From NCBI GenBank assembly GCA_958415245.1, contig CATYYP010000073.1, forward strand, positions 1 through 7,969: a stretch of 7,969 nucleotides of DNA, in the 5' to 3' direction. This document shows, piece after piece, positions 5,318 to 7,969 of this stretch (position 1 is the first letter of the stretch; every line of letters begins with the position of its first letter). The DNA comes from Schaalia odontolytica (lineage in GTDB: Bacteria; Actinomycetota; Actinomycetes; Actinomycetales; Actinomycetaceae). The notes under the pieces were generated by a model. It did no database searches and was not told where the DNA came from. It saw nothing but the letters and a program-made list of their open reading frames with translations. The position numbers and the translations under genes were made by a program.

Positions 5318-6039
5318 GAGCGTTCCTCGTATCCGGCAACGTCCAGCGCATCGGCCAGAGTGAATGCGCCCTGGTACAGGGCTTTTCCGACGATCGCACC
5401 CTCGATGCCGAGGGCGCGCAAGGCTTCGATGTCAGCCAGGGAGTTAACCCCACCCGAGGCGATGATACGTGCGGGGGTCTCGTCCGCGACGCGGGCCAGC
5501 AGGTCTCGATTGGAACCGTTCATCTGACCGTCACGAGTCACGTCGGTGACAACCAGCCGGGCCACACCCGCCTCGTTCAGGACGCGCAGGGCTTCCCAGA
5601 CGTTGCCGCCCTCGCCACTGCCGCCGCGCGCGGCCAGGCGATCGCCGCGCACGTCCAGGCACACGGCGACGCGCTCACCGAAAGTGTCAACGGCCTCGCA
5701 CACGGCGTCGATGTCCTCAAGGGCTTGCGTCGCAATATTGACGCGCTCGGGGCCCATCGCCAGCCCAGCCTCGATAGCCGCTCGGCTCGTAATGCCTCCC
5801 GACAACTCGACACGCACGGGAACCTCACGGATCACCCGGGCAAGCAGCTCAGAGTTCTCGCCGCGACCGAACGCCAGATCCAGGTCCACGAGGTGCACCC
5901 AACGAGCCCCGGCCTCGTCAAAAGAACGGGCGACATCGATCGGGCTACCCCAGGACCCCTCGTCGATCGATCCGGAGGACAGACGCACGGCCTGCCCGCC
6001 CGTCACGTCGATCGCGGGCAGCAGTTCGAGGATCGTCAT
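5314..6039 (-). CDS. priA: HisA/PriA-family phosphoribosyl isomerase, divergent active site
   Basis: This 241-aa (beta-alpha)8 barrel catalyses an Amadori rearrangement: ProFAR to PRFAR in histidine synthesis, and, in bifunctional PriA of Actinobacteria, also PRA to CdRP in tryptophan synthesis. Seen: LLPAIDV with catalytic Asp11, Arg19 (AVRL), HLVDLDLAFGRG (49-60), VELSGG (77-82), catalytic Asp166 in TDVTRDG (165-171), and phosphate-binding SGG (195-197) and GKAL (218-221). Three family-conserved positions differ: GGIT at 81-84 (normally GGIR), RGG at 138-140 (PriA has RGW, the Trp stacking on ProFAR), and DGQ (normally DGT) at 170-172. This suggests single-substrate specialisation. ATG at 6039 starts exactly at the family N-terminus; the open frame continuing upstream to 6435 is out-of-frame shadow. 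It overlaps both neighbours by ATGA. hisA-like specificity is the alternative name. Confidence 0.9.
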   Translation of the reverse strand: MTILELLPAIDVTGGQAVRLSSGSIDEGSWGSPIDVARSFDEAGARWVHLVDLDLAFGRGENSELLARVIREVPVRVELSGGITSRAAIEAGLAMGPERVNIATQALEDIDAVCEAVDTFGERVAVCLDVRGDRLAARGGSGEGGNVWEALRVLNEAGVARLVVTDVTRDGQMNGSNRDLLARVADETPARIIASGGVNSLADIEALRALGIEGAIVGKALYQGAFTLADALDVAGYEERS

Positions 6040-6683
6040 GATTGCTTGCGTCGCAGCCAACCGAAGGGGCCGCCGCCCTGACAGCTGCCGTCGGCAGCCA
6101 CGGAATCCTTGTAGTCGGCGGGGGTCGTACGACCCAGCAGGAGATCCTCCGTCGCCGCGGGCATCGCACCCAGCAGCAGGCCCGCGGGAATCGTCTCCTC
6201 GGGTTCGCCGCTCACGTAGCGCTGGGCGGAGATACGGCCCGAGACGCCCGGCTCCACGCCGTCCCCCTCGACGAGCCAGCTCATGAGCGCGACAGCCCCG
6301 TACTTCGACAGGTTTGAGACGGCGCGAGCAACGCGATCCACCGCGTCGGGCATCGGACGTTGGCCGGTCAGCAGAGCGTCGAGCTCCTCCTCGTCGGTCG
6401 GCGTCGTCTCCACGCGCAGCCACACAGCGGTCCACGGCTTGAGACGCACGATCGACTCACGCACACCCGTCAAAGCGAGCAACGAGTGCAACGCCTCCGG
6501 GTAGGAAATCGGGGCGAGCACGAGGGCAACCGACAGGCGGCCACCCTCCAGGTGCAGGGACTCGTCAACGGGAGTGTCGTCCGGATCAAGGGACGGCAGA
6601 GAATCGCCCGCGGCGGGCGTCGATCCCAGCGATGCAACCAGCGACTGGAACTCCGCGTCGATATCGTCGTTGTGAGCGCTCAC
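6036..6683 (-). CDS. Conserved-looking hypothetical protein upstream of priA
   Basis: I do not recognise this 215-aa protein. It has an acidic, disordered N-terminus (about 1-40, rich in Asp, Ser and Pro), an alpha/beta-looking core (about 45-150) with GGRLSVALVLAPISYPEAL and KPWTAVWLRVE, and a C-terminus that ends in Gly-Gly-Gly-Pro-Phe-Gly-Trp followed by basic RRKQS. There is no signal peptide or membrane helix. GTG at 6683 has a very strong AAGGAGG 4 nt upstream, which decides the start. Its stop overlaps the priA start by ATGA, so it is coupled to priA and the SseB-family gene and is the first gene of that operon. The core is faintly reminiscent of SseB-type domains, but I cannot support that assignment. 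Confidence 0.8.
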   Translation of the reverse strand: MSAHNDDIDAEFQSLVASLGSTPAAGDSLPSLDPDDTPVDESLHLEGGRLSVALVLAPISYPEALHSLLALTGVRESIVRLKPWTAVWLRVETTPTDEEELDALLTGQRPMPDAVDRVARAVSNLSKYGAVALMSWLVEGDGVEPGVSGRISAQRYVSGEPEETIPAGLLLGAMPAATEDLLLGRTTPADYKDSVAADGSCQGGGPFGWLRRKQS

Positions 6684-6699
6684 CGCTCCTCCTTATACT
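6670..6699 (+). promoter_or_regulatory. Promoter of the S4-domain gene
   Basis: TTGTGA (6670-6675), an 18-nt spacer and TATACT (6694-6699) form the best promoter match in the window, reading toward the S4 gene with a start near 6706 and a 5' leader of about 70 nt. The -35 lies inside the first codons of the divergent minus-strand gene, so the two divergent transcripts would overlap at their 5' ends. Confidence 0.6.
6672..6683. promoter_or_regulatory. 12-bp palindrome resembling the symmetric lac operator core
   Basis: GTGAGCGCTCAC is a perfect palindrome and, with the preceding TT, matches 14 nt of the idealised symmetric lac operator (TTGTGAGCGCTCAC). It overlaps the -35 and spacer of the plus-strand promoter and the GTG start of the minus-strand gene, where a LacI-family repressor could block both. 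A 12-bp palindrome by itself is expected about twice in 8 kb, and these bases also encode the first residues of the minus-strand protein, so chance is a fair alternative. Confidence 0.3.
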
Positions 6700-6775
6700 G
6701 TGTGTCTCTACCCAAGGATACTGTTCATCCACGCCCTCGCGCGTGATGCGCTCTCCACCAGCGAAAGGATTCACC

Positions 6776-7006
6776 ATGAGCACACCGACGATCCCCGTGC
6801 GCGGGGAGATCAAGCTCGGCCAATTCGTCAAGCTCGCCTCCCTCGCGGAGGACGGCGCGCAGGCCCGCGAACTCATCCAGGCCGGCGACGTGACCGTCAA
6901 CGGCGAGGTAGAGACGCGCCGCGGCCATCACCTGAGCGCCGGCGACCTCGTCGAGGTCGACGCCCCCTGGGGCAAGGCCTCCGCGATCGTCGGATCCGCC
7001 TCCTAA
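6776..7006 (+). CDS. Small S4-domain RNA-binding protein
   Basis: The 76-aa product is essentially a single S4 RNA-binding fold: IKLGQFVKLASLAEDGAQARELIQAGDVTVNG is the alpha-L hallmark (segment from residue 12 to 43), followed by ETRRGHHLSAGDLVEVD (46-62), where the Arg-rich turn contacts RNA. Stand-alone S4 proteins of this size (YaaA/YbcJ type) are thought to bind rRNA or ribosome-associated RNA; the actual target here is unknown. ATG at 6776 has AAAGGA about 7 nt upstream. It is the only clear plus-strand gene in the window, with its own promoter and a hairpin at the end shared with dnaE. Upstream in-frame starts at 6632 would run through the divergent promoter and are unlikely. Confidence 0.92.
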   Translation: MSTPTIPVRGEIKLGQFVKLASLAEDGAQARELIQAGDVTVNGEVETRRGHHLSAGDLVEVDAPWGKASAIVGSAS

Positions 7007-7023
7007 GCACGCCCATCGACGAC

Positions 7024-7043
7024 GCGAGCCGAGCCCGGCTCGC
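7024..7043. terminator. Perfect hairpin between convergent S4 gene and dnaE
   Basis: GCGAGCCG (7024-7031) and CGGCTCGC (7036-7043) form an 8-bp GC-rich stem with a 4-nt loop, located between the S4 stop (7006) and the dnaE stop (7050). The symmetric stem could serve both directions. Neither side has a real T-tract (ATCATATT on plus), so it may be a weak or factor-assisted terminator. Confidence 0.55.
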
Positions 7044-7049
7044 ATCATA

Positions 7050-7969
7050 TTAGGACGAGGTGACGACACCGCCCGCACCGACGACTGCCTTGATATGACT
7101 GAAGAAGGCGCTCGTCTGCTCAACGCGCAGCTTCGGATCCAGCTCGACGACCGTCGTGCGCCCCGGCTCCGTCAGGTGCAGACGCACCGGGGAGCCGCCG
7201 GGATAAGACTCGAGGACGCCGCGCAGGTCGGTGAGCAGCTCGGGCGTGCAACGCGCGGCCGGCAGGCGCAGGTCGAGAGGCAGGTCCGCCCCACCCGACA
7301 GATCCAGGAGGGTCATCGACTGGCCGTAGATGGTCATGCCCTCCTCACGCACATTCACCTTGCCCTCAATCTGGACGATGATGTCCTGCGCGAGGTAGGT
7401 CTGAATCGACTCGTAGGAGCGCGGGAAGAAGAGCACATCCACCGAACCCGACAGGTCCTCGATTGTCGCGATCGCCCACGCGTTGCCCTGCTTCGTCACC
7501 TTCGTCGTGACGCCCGAAATGAGGCCCGCGATCTTCACGATACGGTCCGCCATCGCCCCGTCCGAGCCGACGACCTGCGCGATCTCGTAGTCCTGGTGGC
7601 GAGCCAGCGCCGCCTCCACGCCGCGCAGCGGGTGGTCGGAGACGTAGAGGCCCAGCATCTCGCGCTCGGCCGCCAGCTTGGTCTTGCGGTCGAACTCAGG
7701 CAGGTCCGGGATGTCGATCGTCAGGCCAGAGCCCGTATCCTCGTCCTCCCCCAGAGCGCCGAACAGGTCGAACTGTCCGATCGCCTCATTGCGCTTGACG
7801 TCGATGATCGCGTCCACGGCCTCGTCGCAGCGCGCGAGGAGGGCACGGCGCGTGTGCCCCATCGAGTCGAAAGCGCCGGCACGGATGAGGGACTGGATCG
7901 TGCGCTTGTTGCACACCACCTGAGGCACCTTGTCCAGGAAGTCCTGGAACGAGGCGAAACGCCCCTTCT
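7050..7969 (-). CDS. dnaE: DNA polymerase III subunit alpha (C-terminal part, cut by window edge)
   Basis: This is the catalytic subunit of the replicative polymerase; only the last 305 residues lie in the window and the N-terminal PHP and polymerase palm regions are outside. The frame is open to the right edge, reading GRFASFQDFL before the VCNKRTIQSLIRAGAFDS helix-hairpin-helix region (fragment residues 18-35). Then come GQFDLFG (64-70), the DnaE signature EMLGLYVSDHPLRG (103-116), and an OB-fold (about 143-215) with VKIAGLISGV and IATIEDLSGSVDVLFFP. The C-terminal 90 residues are the variable tail region; in E. coli that end contacts the tau subunit. The stop is TAA at 7050. The GTG at 7928 is internal, not a start. 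It converges on the S4 gene. Confidence 0.96.
   Translation of the reverse strand, partial: KGRFASFQDFLDKVPQVVCNKRTIQSLIRAGAFDSMGHTRRALLARCDEAVDAIIDVKRNEAIGQFDLFGALGEDEDTGSGLTIDIPDLPEFDRKTKLAAEREMLGLYVSDHPLRGVEAALARHQDYEIAQVVGSDGAMADRIVKIAGLISGVTTKVTKQGNAWAIATIEDLSGSVDVLFFPRSYESIQTYLAQDIIVQIEGKVNVREEGMTIYGQSMTLLDLSGGADLPLDLRLPAARCTPELLTDLRGVLESYPGGSPVRLHLTEPGRTTVVELDPKLRVEQTSAFFSHIKAVVGAGGVVTSS

Noticed and set aside
6040..6435. N-terminal extension of PriA to a start at 6435
   Set aside because: The added 132 residues are Arg/Gly-rich shadow of the 215-aa gene; the family N-terminus begins at 6039 with an ATGA overlap.
6730..6745. CACGC/GCGTG inverted repeat in the S4 gene leader
   Set aside because: Only 5 bp with a 6-nt loop in GC-rich sequence, expected by chance.
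1..7969. CRISPR arrays, IS elements, tRNA or rRNA genes, toxin-antitoxin or phage genes
   Set aside because: No repeated spacer-like units, no terminal inverted repeats with transposase, no tRNA-like T-loop sequences and no mobile-element proteins were seen on either strand.

Overview
The window is high-GC actinobacterial chromosome, most likely from Actinomycetaceae (Actinomyces/Schaalia type). I base this on the GC-rich third codon positions, the IF3, ThiL and HisA/PriA-family protein sequences, an SseB-family gene lying between priA and infC, and the dnaE neighbourhood. The genus assignment is an inference. There is no rRNA, tRNA, CRISPR array, IS element or prophage gene. This is mostly core genome, so the interest lies in gene starts, leaders and one divergent enzyme.

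Layout. Almost everything is on the minus strand, so the genes read from right to left. At the right edge is the 3' part of dnaE (7050-7969), which converges with a small plus-strand S4 RNA-binding protein gene (6776-7006) across a perfect 8-bp hairpin. The S4 gene is divergent from a minus-strand operon: an unrecognised 215-aa protein, then a HisA/PriA-family isomerase, then an SseB-family protein. Both junctions in that operon are 4-nt ATGA overlaps. A 300-nt non-coding stretch follows, holding a promoter candidate and a long structured leader. Next is the translation operon infC-rpmI-rplT, with a SpoU/TrmH-type RNA methyltransferase gene 3 nt behind it. thiL (thiamine-monophosphate kinase) comes after that, then a small unknown ORF and a single-pass membrane protein. 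The left edge may hold the end of a convergent plus-strand gene.

How the parts work together. infC, rpmI and rplT supply initiation factor IF3 and ribosomal proteins L35 and L20. The methyltransferase beside them fits rRNA modification. The infC reading frame almost certainly begins at a non-canonical ATC codon placed 6 nt behind a perfect AAGGAG. Its roughly 210-nt leader ends in a terminator-like hairpin that overlaps an 8-codon mini-ORF. Together these suggest two layers of control: IF3 autoregulation through start-codon discrimination, and possible transcription attenuation. The HisA/PriA-family enzyme keeps both catalytic aspartates but has changed several residues that are conserved in bifunctional PriA. 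In Actinomycetaceae such changes accompany narrowing to a single substrate after loss of his or trp genes.

I do not see an obviously new multi-gene system. The best leads are the infC leader and start, the divergent PriA, and a palindrome matching the symmetric lac operator core inside the promoter of the S4 gene.
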